Source: Burkholderiales bacterium 70-64 (lineage in GTDB: Bacteria > Pseudomonadota > Gammaproteobacteria > Burkholderiales > Burkholderiaceae_E). Taken from it: a DNA stretch of 48,549 bases. The notes beneath the pieces are model-generated. The model was not told the origin of the DNA. It saw only the letters and a list, made by a program, of their open reading frames with translations, and searched no databases. Shown here in pieces: positions 31,490 through 39,805 of this stretch. Numbering within the stretch: the stretch's first letter is position 1; each line of letters starts with the position of its first letter. Position numbers and translations under genes: made by a program. The stretch lies in contig MKUQ01000058.1 in assembly GCA_001898645.1 (NCBI GenBank), forward strand, positions 1 to 48,549. Direction: 5' to 3'.

Positions 31490-33766
31490 CTAGTCATCGC
31501 GGTAGGGGTAGCTGTGGCTGTGGGGCTTGGGCCTTAGCGCGATGCCCGCGAGGCCGCGTGCGCCCCCGGTCAGCCGGCACTTCTCGAACTTGCGCGTCGC
31601 CATCAGCTCGGAAAAACGCTTGACCGAGCCCACATATTCGCCGGCGCGTTCGGCCCATTCCCGCCAGTCGGCGAACAGTTCGGAAACGCCTTCGCGATGG
31701 GTCTTGGCGAGCAGACAGCGCTCTTCGATCCATTGCCCGAGCGCGTCCTCGGCCTCGAAATACTCCTCGGTCGCCGACACCACGCTGGCTGGCGGCTTGA
31801 GCCCTTGGCGCTGCCACAGGCTGCAGCCCTCGACTGCCCACGCCAGAATCCCGTCGCGCTCCTTGAGCAGCTTCTCGGTCAACTTGCCGTCGCGCTTGTC
31901 GGGCGGGATCGTCACCGTGAACGGGATCAGGTGCAGGCGTCGCTTCATCGCCTCGTCCACGTTGCGGATCGAGGGTTTGTGGTTGCCCGCGATCACCAAC
32001 TTGAACTGCGGCACGTACTCGAAGAAGTCCTGGCGCATGAAGCGTGCGGACACCTTGTCGCCCCCGGTGATGGCCTTCACCTTGGATTCGTTCCAGCGCC
32101 GGCCTTGCTCGGTCTCGATGCTTGAGACGAAGCGTGCGCCGCGCAGGCCCGCGAGATCGGTGGGATGCCGGTCGGTGCGCGCTTCCATGAACGTGTCCAT
32201 CGGCGCGTTGGCCGCGTAGTCGCCCAGGATCGTGGTGATCACGTTGACGAACACCGACTTGCCGTTCGCGCCCGTGCCGTACAGGAAGAACAGCGCGTGT
32301 TCGCAGGTCACGCCCGTCAGGCAGTAGCCGACCATCAGTTGCAGATAGGCCATCAACTCGGCGTCGCCGCCGGTGACGTCGGTCAGGAACGCACGCCAGG
32401 TCGGACTGTCGCCCTGCGGCATGGCCGTCGTCACCTTGGTCATCCGGTCGTCGCGCCGGTGCGGCCGCACCCGGCCCGAGCGCAGATCGACGACACCGCC
32501 TGGCGTGTTGAGCGCCCAGACGTCGGCGTCCCATTCCTCGGCGGTGGAGGCATGCTTGGGATCGGAGCGCGCGATCTTCTCGACCGAGGAGATCGTGGCG
32601 GAACTCGCGAGCTTGGCTTTCAGCCGTGGGCTGTCCGCCTTGAGCGATGCCGTGCGGCAGATGCCCCGTGCGAGATGCGAGACGTAGAGCACCTGATCCG
32701 GATTCCAGCGCACGCCCGTCCAGACCAGCCACTTGCCCCACAGCGCGCAGTAACGCCAGTTCTCGCCGTAGCGGCGCGTGAAGGCGGTGGACAGTCCGTC
32801 CTCGGTCGTCCAATCGATGCCGTCAAGCAAATCGGGTTGCGGAGTCTCTTCGACCGCGCGCATGACCGGCATCCGCTCGCCGGCGGCAAGGAAGCCCCCG
32901 ACGTCGAACCCTTCGGGAATGGCGTCCGCCGCGTCCCAGCCATCCGGCTTGTCGCCGGGCGGAACGAGGATGGCCACGGAGGTCGCGCCGGCCTGCAGAA
33001 TCGCCTGCGACGCACGATCCGCGTAATCCCAGCCCGGCTTGTCGCGGTCAGGCCAGATCAGCACCGCCTTGCCTGCCAGCGGCGACCAGTCGGTCTTGTC
33101 GACCGGGGCGTTCGCGCCGTGCATGGCCGTGGTCGCCGCCACGCCAATCTCGATCAGCGCCTGTGCGCATTTCTCGCCTTCGACCAGGACGATGTGGCTG
33201 GCCGCTGCCAGATCCGGCTGGTTGTACAGGGGGCGCGGCTCGGGCGGGGCCATCTTGCGGCGCTTGGCGTCCCACGGCCGGAACTCTTTCTTCCCGCCCG
33301 GCGGGTCGTAGCGGTAGACCACGGCGATCAACTTGCCGGTGGCATCGTGATAGTCCCACTTGGCCGTTGCCGGGCCGAGATCATCGACCGGTGCTTCCTT
33401 TTTCGCCTTGCGTGCCGGCACCGCCCGGGCTCGCCCGAGCAGATCGCCCGCGTGCGCCAACACCCGGAGAAATTCGGTGTGGACGTTGACACCGAGACAG
33501 GCTGCGATCAGATCGAAGATGTCGCCGCCGTCGCCCGTCGCGCGATCCGTCCACAAGCCGGCCTTTTCGCCATCGAGCACGACCTCGAGGCTGTCGCCGG
33601 GGCTGCCCAGCACGTCGCCGATGACGAACTTGCCCCGGCGCTTTTTGCCTGCGGGGAAGAGCGTGCCCAGCACCGCTTCCAACCGGGCGAGCAGGTCCGC
33701 GCGGATCTCGTCGCGCTCGGCGTCCTGGTTCTCGATGACAGGAGATGTCTCGTTGAAGTCGATCAT
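31490..33766 (-). CDS. Phage primase-helicase (TOPRIM + SF3/D5-like)
   Basis: This is a 758-residue replication initiator. The N-terminal region (about 60-120) resembles a primase DNA-binding part. The TOPRIM domain has Glu196 in VLVEGEKCA and the DxD motif WPDRD (238-242). A D5-type N-terminal segment precedes an SF3 helicase with Walker A GTGANGKS (497-504) and a DEAMKRRLHLIPF box typical of P4-alpha/D5 helicases. It would unwind and prime the phage genome. It overlaps the upstream HTH gene by 4 bp and is followed by a long inverted repeat. Confidence 0.93.
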   Translation of the reverse strand: MIDFNETSPVIENQDAERDEIRADLLARLEAVLGTLFPAGKKRRGKFVIGDVLGSPGDSLEVVLDGEKAGLWTDRATGDGGDIFDLIAACLGVNVHTEFLRVLAHAGDLLGRARAVPARKAKKEAPVDDLGPATAKWDYHDATGKLIAVVYRYDPPGGKKEFRPWDAKRRKMAPPEPRPLYNQPDLAAASHIVLVEGEKCAQALIEIGVAATTAMHGANAPVDKTDWSPLAGKAVLIWPDRDKPGWDYADRASQAILQAGATSVAILVPPGDKPDGWDAADAIPEGFDVGGFLAAGERMPVMRAVEETPQPDLLDGIDWTTEDGLSTAFTRRYGENWRYCALWGKWLVWTGVRWNPDQVLYVSHLARGICRTASLKADSPRLKAKLASSATISSVEKIARSDPKHASTAEEWDADVWALNTPGGVVDLRSGRVRPHRRDDRMTKVTTAMPQGDSPTWRAFLTDVTGGDAELMAYLQLMVGYCLTGVTCEHALFFLYGTGANGKSVFVNVITTILGDYAANAPMDTFMEARTDRHPTDLAGLRGARFVSSIETEQGRRWNESKVKAITGGDKVSARFMRQDFFEYVPQFKLVIAGNHKPSIRNVDEAMKRRLHLIPFTVTIPPDKRDGKLTEKLLKERDGILAWAVEGCSLWQRQGLKPPASVVSATEEYFEAEDALGQWIEERCLLAKTHREGVSELFADWREWAERAGEYVGSVKRFSELMATRKFEKCRLTGGARGLAGIALRPKPHSHSYPYRDD

Positions 33767-34026
33767 TCGGCTCCCTCGTCTGGCATCTCCGCTTTGCCGG
33801 CGTCGTGACCCTGCGGTGTCCGGGCTTTGACGGCCCAGGCGGTGAGTTCGGACAGCCGGTACCGCACCAGACCGCCGAGCAGGTAGTGAGGGATGCGGTA
33901 CTTGGCGCGCATCGCGTGGTCGGCAAACCAGTAGTACGGCAGGCGCAGCGCGGCGGCCGCCTGCTTGGCGTCGATCATCGGCTCGCCGGCGGTGACCGGC
34001 TGCGTTTGAATGTTGTTGTCGTTCAT
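33763..34026 (-). CDS. Small HTH DNA-binding protein (excisionase/MerR-type wing)
   Basis: This is an 87-residue protein. Residues ~27-75 (MIDAKQAAAALRLPYYWFADHAMRAKYRIPHYLLGGLVRYRLSEL, shown as its start and end IDAKQAAAAL and RYRLSEL) follow the HTH_17/excisionase pattern: AAAxLxL..., an aromatic recognition helix, a wing, then RYR-SEL. Coupled to the primase by a 4-bp overlap and to the exonuclease by another. It could be an origin-binding or transcription factor. Confidence 0.7.
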   Translation of the reverse strand: MNDNNIQTQPVTAGEPMIDAKQAAAALRLPYYWFADHAMRAKYRIPHYLLGGLVRYRLSELTAWAVKARTPQGHDAGKAEMPDEGAE

Positions 34027-34760
34027 GATGGCAATCTCCAGCAGCGGTCCTGCCACGCGCACATCCGGCATTCGAAGTGGGTGGCGTCGGCGAACGAGCG
34101 CGGCAGGAGTTCTCCCGCTTCGGTCGCGGTGATCACCTTCACCGCGCGATCCGACATGCGTTGGGCAAGGGCTGCGTCAAAGGGCACGAGCTCGGCGTAG
34201 ATCTCCATCGTGTCGGCATTCACCGCTGTGAAGAGCGCCGGGTGCTCGTGCAGTTCGAGGTAGGCTTGATAGAGCGCGACCTGCGCGGCGTAGACGGGTT
34301 TAGCCACGGCGAGCCGGTTCTTCTCCAGCTCGCGCCAGGACTTCGAGCCGAGGCATTTGTTTTCCCACAGCGCGGGATAAGCGAAACCCTCGGGGCCGCC
34401 GACGATGACGCCGTCGATGTGGCCCTGCAGGCGTCCGCCCGCCACCGAGAAGCCGAACTGCTCACCGTCGGCCTTGCGCGTGCGCAGATCGAAACCCGCA
34501 CTGCGCAGCCACACGACCATGCAGTCCTCGACGACGTGGCCGCGCTCGAAGATGCGCAGCATCCGTCCCTGGGTGTCGCGCCCGTAATCCACCGGCGCTT
34601 GCGCGAACTCGTACTGCAGCGCTCGCTCGCAGGCCACGCCCAAACGGGATGCGCCAAGATAGCGGCGCACCTCCTGCCGGGCGCGGGTCTGCTGCAGACC
34701 GATATCGATCAGCGCCGCGACCTGCCCGGAGATACTGGCGGTGGAGTTGAAGTCCATCAT
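34023..34760 (-). CDS. PD-(D/E)XK exonuclease with Cas4/AddB-type Fe-S cluster motif
   Basis: This is a 245-residue nuclease. Asp116 (GHIDG), Glu133 and Lys135 (WENK) form the PD-(D/E)XK site, with Gln160 (YAAQVALYQAYL) as the usual fourth motif. Cys44 near the N-terminus and Cys231, Cys234 and Cys240 at the C-terminus (ECRMCAWQDRC) match the four-cysteine arrangement that holds a 4Fe-4S cluster in Cas4, AddB and related exonucleases. It probably generates single-stranded ends for phage recombination together with the downstream-encoded replication proteins. ATGA overlaps on both sides. Confidence 0.85.
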   Translation of the reverse strand: MMDFNSTASISGQVAALIDIGLQQTRARQEVRRYLGASRLGVACERALQYEFAQAPVDYGRDTQGRMLRIFERGHVVEDCMVVWLRSAGFDLRTRKADGEQFGFSVAGGRLQGHIDGVIVGGPEGFAYPALWENKCLGSKSWRELEKNRLAVAKPVYAAQVALYQAYLELHEHPALFTAVNADTMEIYAELVPFDAALAQRMSDRAVKVITATEAGELLPRSFADATHFECRMCAWQDRCWRLPS

Positions 34761-35224
34761 GGCTTCGTCTCCCAAGGCAGGTCGTCCTCGAGGTCTGCGA
34801 ACGGATCGCTGACCGTCTCCTTCATGCCGCGCACCGGCGGAAACTTGGTCGCCTCGTGGTGCTCGACCATCGCCTCGGTGTAGCAGGTGACGATGGCGTC
34901 GATCACCTGCAGCGCATCGGCTTCCGAGTAGGCCCCGAGCGGCTTGTCGAAGCCGATGCCGCCCGCCACCTCGCCGAACGCTTTGAGGCATTGGCGCATC
35001 GCGGCCAGTTCGACATCAGAGGGGTCGATCATCACGGCCTCCCTTGTGTCGCGGTACCCGTCCTTCACCCGCAGCCAGTTGCCGTACAGCGTGTGGAACG
35101 CGTCCTGGCAACGACGCGAGCAGAACACCCAGTCGATGGGATAACGCCGGGGATCGCCGACCCCGTGACGGCCGTCGGTATGGCCGAATCCCCGCGCTTG
35201 TCGTTTGCAGACCCAGCATTTCAC
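34757..35224 (-). CDS. DUF6511-like zinc-binding protein
   Basis: This 155-residue protein starts with GTG at 35224, preceded by AGGAGG at 5 nt. The N-terminus has a likely zinc knuckle with Cys3, Cys6, Cys35 and Cys39 (KCWVCK, FCSRRC). The C-terminal part (DPSDVELAAMRQCLKAFGE..., ALQVIDAIVTCYTEAMVEHH) is helical. It resembles DUF6511 proteins found in phage recombination regions; molecular function is unknown. The ATGA overlap with the exonuclease suggests linked function. Confidence 0.75.
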   Translation of the reverse strand: MKCWVCKRQARGFGHTDGRHGVGDPRRYPIDWVFCSRRCQDAFHTLYGNWLRVKDGYRDTREAVMIDPSDVELAAMRQCLKAFGEVAGGIGFDKPLGAYSEADALQVIDAIVTCYTEAMVEHHEATKFPPVRGMKETVSDPFADLEDDLPWETKP

Positions 35225-35233
35225 GCCACCTCC

Positions 35234-35863
35234 TCACTGCGCCCAGGACGGTTTGCCCGTCACCGGCGCGCGTTGCTGGGCGGGCGCGGCATAGGCCGGG
35301 GCGGCCTGTGCCGGAGCGCCGGAAGTGCCGCCGCCCGGATTGGTTTTCGGTGGCACGCCTTTGAGCTTTGCGTAGTCCGGGTGATCGGGCTCGACCGCGA
35401 GCTTGACCACGTTGCGGTCCACACCCTTGGCGTCCTTCTCGATGTCGACGCGGACGAAGAACTCCAGTCCGTCGAGTTCGTGAAAGCCCTGGATGCGGCG
35501 CGCGGCAGCCGCCTGCGGCGAGTTGTCCTGCGGATGGACGTTGCGGGCGCTGTTGAGCGCGGCGCGGATGAAGCTGCGCCCCATCTGCCCCCAGGTCGGT
35601 CCCTTCTTCGAGTACAGACCGACGTTGCTCCACATCTTGCGCTTGGCATGCTCGCCGGCGGTGACGACGAACTCGGCGGCGAGATAGATCGAGCCGGTCT
35701 CGAAGGATTCGGTGGCGTAGCCGCCGACCCAGCCCTGGCTCGGATCGTCGTAGCCACCGGGCTTGATGGTCATGCGTACCGGCACGAGCGTGCCCCTGGG
35801 GATGAGATCGAAGCCTTGCTGTTGTTCGGCGTCGTTGAAGTCCTGCCATGCTTGGGTGGTCAT
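35234..35863 (-). CDS. Hypothetical protein, possible single-strand-binding partner, 209 aa
   Basis: The N-terminal ~165 residues have alternating beta patterns (TLVPVRMTIKPGGYDD, SIYLAAEFVVTAGEHAKRK, LEFFVRVDIEKDA) and basic/aromatic residues, and the C-terminal ~45 are Pro/Ala/Gln-rich and disordered. That layout resembles phage ssDNA-binding proteins, but no family match is certain. It lies between an AAA ATPase (4-bp overlap) and the exonuclease group, which fits a recombination role. Confidence 0.55.
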   Translation of the reverse strand: MTTQAWQDFNDAEQQQGFDLIPRGTLVPVRMTIKPGGYDDPSQGWVGGYATESFETGSIYLAAEFVVTAGEHAKRKMWSNVGLYSKKGPTWGQMGRSFIRAALNSARNVHPQDNSPQAAAARRIQGFHELDGLEFFVRVDIEKDAKGVDRNVVKLAVEPDHPDYAKLKGVPPKTNPGGGTSGAPAQAAPAYAAPAQQRAPVTGKPSWAQ

Positions 35864-36705
35864 TGCGATTGCTCCTTGGATTCGGTGGTATTCGGGGCGG
35901 CGGACGCGAGGGCAGCGCCGGCGCACTTGGCGATGAGCGCGCCGAGATGCGGCGGCTCCAGCAGGTCGAGGCGACCGCTGCGGTCTTTGGCCGGGTAGCC
36001 GTAGGGATTGACGGTGTGGGTGACGAAGGCGCGGTAGGCGCTGCCGTCCTCGGCCTTGATCTCGGCCAGCGTCACGACCTCGTCGACGATGCCGGGCAGT
36101 TCGAGGCTGGTCTTGCTGCCCTCGATCTGCGGCACGAACACCTTGCGGTTGTAGTCGTCGAGCCGTTCGTCGAGGATGGCGACGAACACCACGTTCTTGC
36201 CGCGCGCGTGTTGCAGGTGAGTCAGGGCGCCGACCATCTCCTGGCCGAGCAGGCCGTAGGCACCGCGCATGTCGGGCTTGCCGGTTCGGTCGCTGACCGC
36301 GCCCGGTTGCGTCTTGCACCACGCGAAGCACTGGCGCGAGAGCTGCGTGATCGAGTCGAGGAAGAAGGTCTGGTAGCGGTCGAGCTGTGCCGGATCGCCG
36401 AACTTCTCGACGACGTGCTCGTAGTGCGCCTGCGAGAACGCGGCGTCCGGCGGCAGCGAGCGATCCGGCCCGGCGAGGAACACGAAGAAGTCGCGCGACT
36501 CCGGCCACGAGGCCGGACGGATGGTGTCGCCGGGCCAGTCGGCCACAGCCAGGTCGCCCGCCTCGATGTCGAGGAATAGCGTGGTCGCCGGGTCGAGGTC
36601 TTTGAGCCGGGTGGTCTTGCCGATGCCGGACTTGCCGAGCATCAGCAGCTTGACGCCTTTGCGCTCGGCCATGCGCTGCTGCGCGGAGATGATCGGGAGG
36701 GACAT
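35860..36705 (-). CDS. AAA-family ATPase of the phage recombination module
   Basis: This 281-residue protein resembles the AAA_24 family encoded beside phage recombinases. Walker A is GKSGIGKTT (24-32), a Walker-B-like FLDIEAGD follows (44-51), and a second acidic segment FFLDSITQLSRQCFAW is RecA-like. Likely role: ATP-dependent handling of DNA or single-strand annealing partners. The start at 36705 overlaps the Bro-N gene stop by one base (TGATG). Confidence 0.82.
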   Translation of the reverse strand: MSLPIISAQQRMAERKGVKLLMLGKSGIGKTTRLKDLDPATTLFLDIEAGDLAVADWPGDTIRPASWPESRDFFVFLAGPDRSLPPDAAFSQAHYEHVVEKFGDPAQLDRYQTFFLDSITQLSRQCFAWCKTQPGAVSDRTGKPDMRGAYGLLGQEMVGALTHLQHARGKNVVFVAILDERLDDYNRKVFVPQIEGSKTSLELPGIVDEVVTLAEIKAEDGSAYRAFVTHTVNPYGYPAKDRSGRLDLLEPPHLGALIAKCAGAALASAAPNTTESKEQSQ

Positions 36706-37478
36706 CACGCCACCTCCTTCAACTGCTCGGCGACTGCGGGATTCCAGAGAATCTGGTAGCCGCTGTGGCCGTTGCGCGAGTACGGCATGGCCTCGGCCCA
36801 CGCTTCACCGGCTTCAGTCAGTTCCCATTCATCGCGGTCGTTGCGGAACTGGAAGCCGTGCGATGCCAGCAACTGGTTCGTGGCCTTCGCCGAGCGGTTG
36901 AGCAGCTTACCGAGCTGGGTGGCGTTGAGCGAGCAGATCGGCTCGTTGGCGGCAGCGCCTTTGGCTGGAAGGGCGCGGCGCAGCACCTCTGTGGTGAGGC
37001 CCGTGTTCTCCTGAATGCAGGTCAGCGTCGCCGCCATCGCAATGCCGGTCTTGACGCCCGGCACCTTGGCGACCGCCTCTCCGATCAGCAGGATCGCGCT
37101 CACGCGGTCGTGGGTCGGCGCGGGCAAGGAGGCCGGTGCGCCGGGGGCCGAGTACGCGCCGGTCTTGCGGATCGCGGGCAGCACCTCGCCGGTCACCCAG
37201 CGTTTGAAGCGTTTCGCGGCGTCCTTGGTGCTGCCGAGGATCAGGGCGTAGAGGCCCGATTCGTTGACGTGGTTGGCGCGCTGCGTGCGCCCGAGGTTGT
37301 CGATGACCTCCAATTTCTGGAGGTCATCGGCATCGACGTGCGACTTGATCGCCTGAGACGGGTTGCCCATCTCCAACGCATCGCAGACGTCGTTGGCGTT
37401 GAACCACGGCAGGCCCGCGTCGTCGACCTGCACGCGCACGGCGTGCGCCTCGAACTGGAAGGGAATGATCGCGCTCAT
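36705..37478 (-). CDS. Bro-N domain protein, putative antirepressor
   Basis: This is a 257-residue protein. The N-terminal ~110 residues are a Bro-N domain (IPFQFEAHAVRVQVDDAGLPWFNANDVCDAL..., HVNESGLYALILGSTKDAAKRFKRWV), typical of phage antirepressors and related regulators. The C-terminal part has a region like a HTH/antirepressor C-terminus (LNATQLGKLLNRSAKATNQLLASHGFQ). It may relieve repression on induction, but its position inside the replication operon also fits a general DNA-binding role. The ATG at 37478 is preferred over a GTG-type upstream start. Confidence 0.8.
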   Translation of the reverse strand: MSAIIPFQFEAHAVRVQVDDAGLPWFNANDVCDALEMGNPSQAIKSHVDADDLQKLEVIDNLGRTQRANHVNESGLYALILGSTKDAAKRFKRWVTGEVLPAIRKTGAYSAPGAPASLPAPTHDRVSAILLIGEAVAKVPGVKTGIAMAATLTCIQENTGLTTEVLRRALPAKGAAANEPICSLNATQLGKLLNRSAKATNQLLASHGFQFRNDRDEWELTEAGEAWAEAMPYSRNGHSGYQILWNPAVAEQLKEVA

Positions 37479-37480
37479 GA

Positions 37481-37762
37481 TCAGCACCCCCACGAAACGT
37501 CGGCGATGCGGTCGGCCCCACGTGCGGCGCGCTTGCGCACCTCGGTGTGGAGTTCCTCCAGCGCGGTGCGGCGACGACTGAGCGCCAGAGATTCCGCGTT
37601 AGCCGTCTGGATGGCGAAGGCCAGTTCGTCCACCGTGGCGGCGTCGAGCGCCACGACGACATCGTGGCCGTCGGCGCCGCGATAGCGGATTTCGTTGGGA
37701 AGGTGTTCGCCGTAGATGGACGGCAGCTGCTTGCGCAGCGAAGCGATGAGGCTGGTGCTCAT
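37481..37762 (-). CDS. Small hypothetical phage protein, 93 aa
   Basis: MSTSLIASLRKQLPSIYGEH begins a mixed helical protein with a C-terminal basic helix (SLALSRRRTALEELHTEVRKRAARG). No family recognised. It lies 2 bp from the preceding gene and 2 bp before the Bro-N gene, in the replication operon. Confidence 0.55.
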   Translation of the reverse strand: MSTSLIASLRKQLPSIYGEHLPNEIRYRGADGHDVVVALDAATVDELAFAIQTANAESLALSRRRTALEELHTEVRKRAARGADRIADVSWGC

Positions 37763-37764
37763 GA

Positions 37765-38244
37765 TCAGTGCTCCGAATCGAGGGAAAGGGTGAAAGACGG
37801 CTTGCCGGAATCCACGGTGCGGGCGGCGGCGAACTGCTGTTGCAACGCCGGTGGCCAGTTCGTGTAGCGGGATTCGGAAACGGAGAGCTTGATGTCGAGA
37901 TAACCCTCGACCTTCTCGCCGGAGGCGACGATGCGTTCGGCGATTTCGGTCAGTTGCTTCTGGTTCCAGATGACCTTCTTGGGCAGCTCGAACTTGATGC
38001 GCAGCGGCCCATCGGCAATGTGGGCGGTGCCGAAGTCGCGGCCGGAGTCGCGCAGCGCTGTACGGGCCTGTTCGCCGTAGCACTGCTCCAGCGCCGCATC
38101 GAACTTGGTGCGGGCCTTCTTGAGCCAGTCGATGGCCGCGTCGAGGTTGGCGTCGATCTCGCGCTTCTGTTCGGGCGGCAGCTTGGCCAGCTGGCTCACG
38201 GACATCTCGGCGATGTCGGCGGGGAAAATGGTCAGATCGCTCAT
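37765..38244 (-). CDS. Hypothetical phage protein, 159 aa
   Basis: Not assigned. The N-terminal half is helical (SQLAKLPPEQKREIDANLDAAIDWLKKARTKFDAALEQCYG, only part diagnostic), the centre has beta strands (GPLRIKFELPKKVIW) and a second helix, and the C-terminus (SRYTNWPPALQQQFAAAR) is often seen in phage proteins near replication genes. Function unknown. Ends 2 bp before the next gene. Confidence 0.55.
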   Translation of the reverse strand: MSDLTIFPADIAEMSVSQLAKLPPEQKREIDANLDAAIDWLKKARTKFDAALEQCYGEQARTALRDSGRDFGTAHIADGPLRIKFELPKKVIWNQKQLTEIAERIVASGEKVEGYLDIKLSVSESRYTNWPPALQQQFAAARTVDSGKPSFTLSLDSEH

Positions 38245-38254
38245 GGCCGCCCCC

Positions 38255-38518
38255 TTACTGGTACGCCCGGGCGAACGTCGAGTAGCGCGAGACGCGCCGC
38301 TCGAACGCTTCGACTTCGGAGATCAGGTAGGTGACGCGCGCCCCGAGCTTGCAGAAGACGGGGCCGAGCTGTTCCTGACGCCAGCGGCGCAGGGTTTTGA
38401 CCGAGAGCCCCCAGCGGGCGGCCAGCTCGTTTTCGTCGAGGGCGATGCGCGTGGCAGCGTCCTGACGTGGCCGGGAGGAATTCCGGCCGGATTGAACAGA
38501 AGGGGCGGGGTTTTGCAT
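38255..38518 (-). CDS. HTH DNA-binding protein (excisionase/MerR-like), 87 aa
   Basis: Residues ~30-75 (LDENELAARWGLSVKTLRRWRQEQLGP, VTYLISEVEAFERR) form a winged HTH of the HTH_17 type, common in phage Xis and small regulators. The ATG at 38518 is preceded by AGGAG. It is the first gene of the minus-strand replication block and diverges from the toxin-antitoxin operon across a 228-bp region (38519-38746). It may control that block; an excisionase role for the serine recombinase is less likely. Confidence 0.75.
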   Translation of the reverse strand: MQNPAPSVQSGRNSSRPRQDAATRIALDENELAARWGLSVKTLRRWRQEQLGPVFCKLGARVTYLISEVEAFERRVSRYSTFARAYQ

Positions 38519-38671
38519 TGTGAGACTCCTTTCGTTTGAGGAGCCTCTATTCAATTACCCGGCGCCTTGGGCTTGCGCGAGCGCGTTTTGGGTTTTGACG
38601 AGTAGCGGCGCAAGGCGGCCGTGCCATGCGGCATCGCTATGTTGTTGATCTATATGGAACTGACAGCGCTG

Positions 38672-38708
38672 TTTCGGTTATTGCGATTTCGGTTGTTTCG
38701 TTTATAAT
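38672..38708 (+). promoter_or_regulatory. Promoter with repeated operator-like motif for the HTH/PIN cassette
   Basis: TATAAT (38703-38708) preceded at 16 bp by TTGCGA (38681-38686) is the best sigma-70-like promoter in the prophage. TTTCGGTTATT (38672-38682) and TTTCGGTTGTT (38687-38697) are direct repeats starting 15 bp apart that cover the -35 and spacer, as expected for autoregulation by the downstream HTH antitoxin. The start codon follows 38 bp later with GAGGAG as SD. Confidence 0.65.
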
Positions 38709-38746
38709 GGCGTCAGATCGAACTTTGACCTTATGAGGAGACCTCG

Positions 38747-39208
38747 ATGAACGCTCCTGCCATCCCCAAAACACTGCCCTCCGAAGAGGACATCGCGCTC
38801 GCCCGTGAGTCGGGCCGTGCGCTGTCGACCGTGCTCCAGACCCGTGCCGAAACCCAACAGATCGACTTCCACGACGACAAGGGCGCAATACGCGCGGTGC
38901 GTATCCCCACCTCGGCGCTGCGCCTGCTGCTCGAAGTTCTGACCGAGATCGGCCAGGGCAACGCCGTGTCCATCATCCCGATCCATGCCGAGCTGACCAC
39001 CCAGGAGGCCGCAGACGTGCTCAACGTCTCGCGCCCCTTCCTGGTCCAGTTGCTGGAGAAGGGCGACATCCCGTTCCACAAGATCGGCACGCACCGCCGC
39101 GTGCGTTACCAGGATGTGATCGCCTACAAGAACCGCATCGACGCTGAGCGCCGCAAGGCACTGGAAGAACTGGCCGCGCAGGCCCAGGAACTCGGTATGG
39201 GGTACTGA
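38747..39208 (+). CDS. HTH-domain antitoxin of a PIN toxin system
   Basis: This is a 153-residue protein. Residues ~84-130 contain an excisionase-type HTH (LTTQEAADVLNVSRPFLVQLLEKGDIPFHKIGTHRRVRYQDV, read from helix to wing). The N-terminal part (ESGRALSTVLQTRAETQQIDF...RIPTSALRLLLEVLTEIG) probably mediates toxin binding. Located 4 bp before a PIN-domain gene, behind a promoter with repeat operators, it fits the antitoxin/autorepressor of a VapBC-like pair. Transcribed opposite to the lytic genes, so it can be expressed in the lysogen. Confidence 0.85.
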   Translation: MNAPAIPKTLPSEEDIALARESGRALSTVLQTRAETQQIDFHDDKGAIRAVRIPTSALRLLLEVLTEIGQGNAVSIIPIHAELTTQEAADVLNVSRPFLVQLLEKGDIPFHKIGTHRRVRYQDVIAYKNRIDAERRKALEELAAQAQELGMGY

Positions 39209-39212
39209 TCGG

Positions 39213-39785
39213 ATGAGTTCGCACTTCACCGTCGTCTATGACGCCTGCGTGCTCTATCCGGCACCGTTGCGCGACCTGCTGATGCATCTGGCGCTCTCCG
39301 ATCTGTACCGTGCGCGCTGGAGCGACATGATCCACGACGAATGGACGCGCAATGTTCTGGCCAGCCGACCGGATTTGAATGCCGAGCAATTGAACCGCAC
39401 GCGCCAGTTGATGAATTCGAACGTGCGCGACTGTCTGGTGAACGGCTTCGAGTACTTGATTCCGTCGATCACCTTGCCCGATGCCGACGACCGCCACGTG
39501 CTCGCCGCCGCCATCCACTCCGGGGCCAGCCTGATCGTCACCTTCAACCTCAAGGACTTCCCGGCCGAGGCGCTCAAGCCCTACAACCTCGCCGCCCAGC
39601 ACCCGGACGATTTCATCGTTGACCTCCTGGATCTGCATCCTGCGGGTGTGCTGGAGGCCGTGGCCGGTCATCGGCGGTCATTGAAGAAGCCGCCCAAAAC
39701 AGCGGACGAATACCTGGATACCCTGCTGGCGCAGGGCCTGACTCAATCGGTGGCGGTGATGCGCCAATGGACTCTGGCTATTTGA
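39213..39785 (+). CDS. PIN-domain toxin (VapC-like)
   Basis: This is a 190-residue protein. Conserved acidic residues of the PIN nuclease site are visible: Asp10 (VVYDAC), Glu43 (IHDEWTR), Asp90-Asp93 (LPDADDRHVLAAA) and Asp115 (NLKDFP). PIN toxins cleave RNA, often tRNA or rRNA. The C-terminal extension (about 135-190) is longer than in classical VapC and belongs to the larger PIN subfamily found with HTH antitoxins. It is followed after 20 bp by the 749-residue gene, so the pair may act with it. Confidence 0.85.
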   Translation: MSSHFTVVYDACVLYPAPLRDLLMHLALSDLYRARWSDMIHDEWTRNVLASRPDLNAEQLNRTRQLMNSNVRDCLVNGFEYLIPSITLPDADDRHVLAAAIHSGASLIVTFNLKDFPAEALKPYNLAAQHPDDFIVDLLDLHPAGVLEAVAGHRRSLKKPPKTADEYLDTLLAQGLTQSVAVMRQWTLAI

Positions 39786-39805
39786 AGAATTCGTAGGGAG
39801 AGAGA

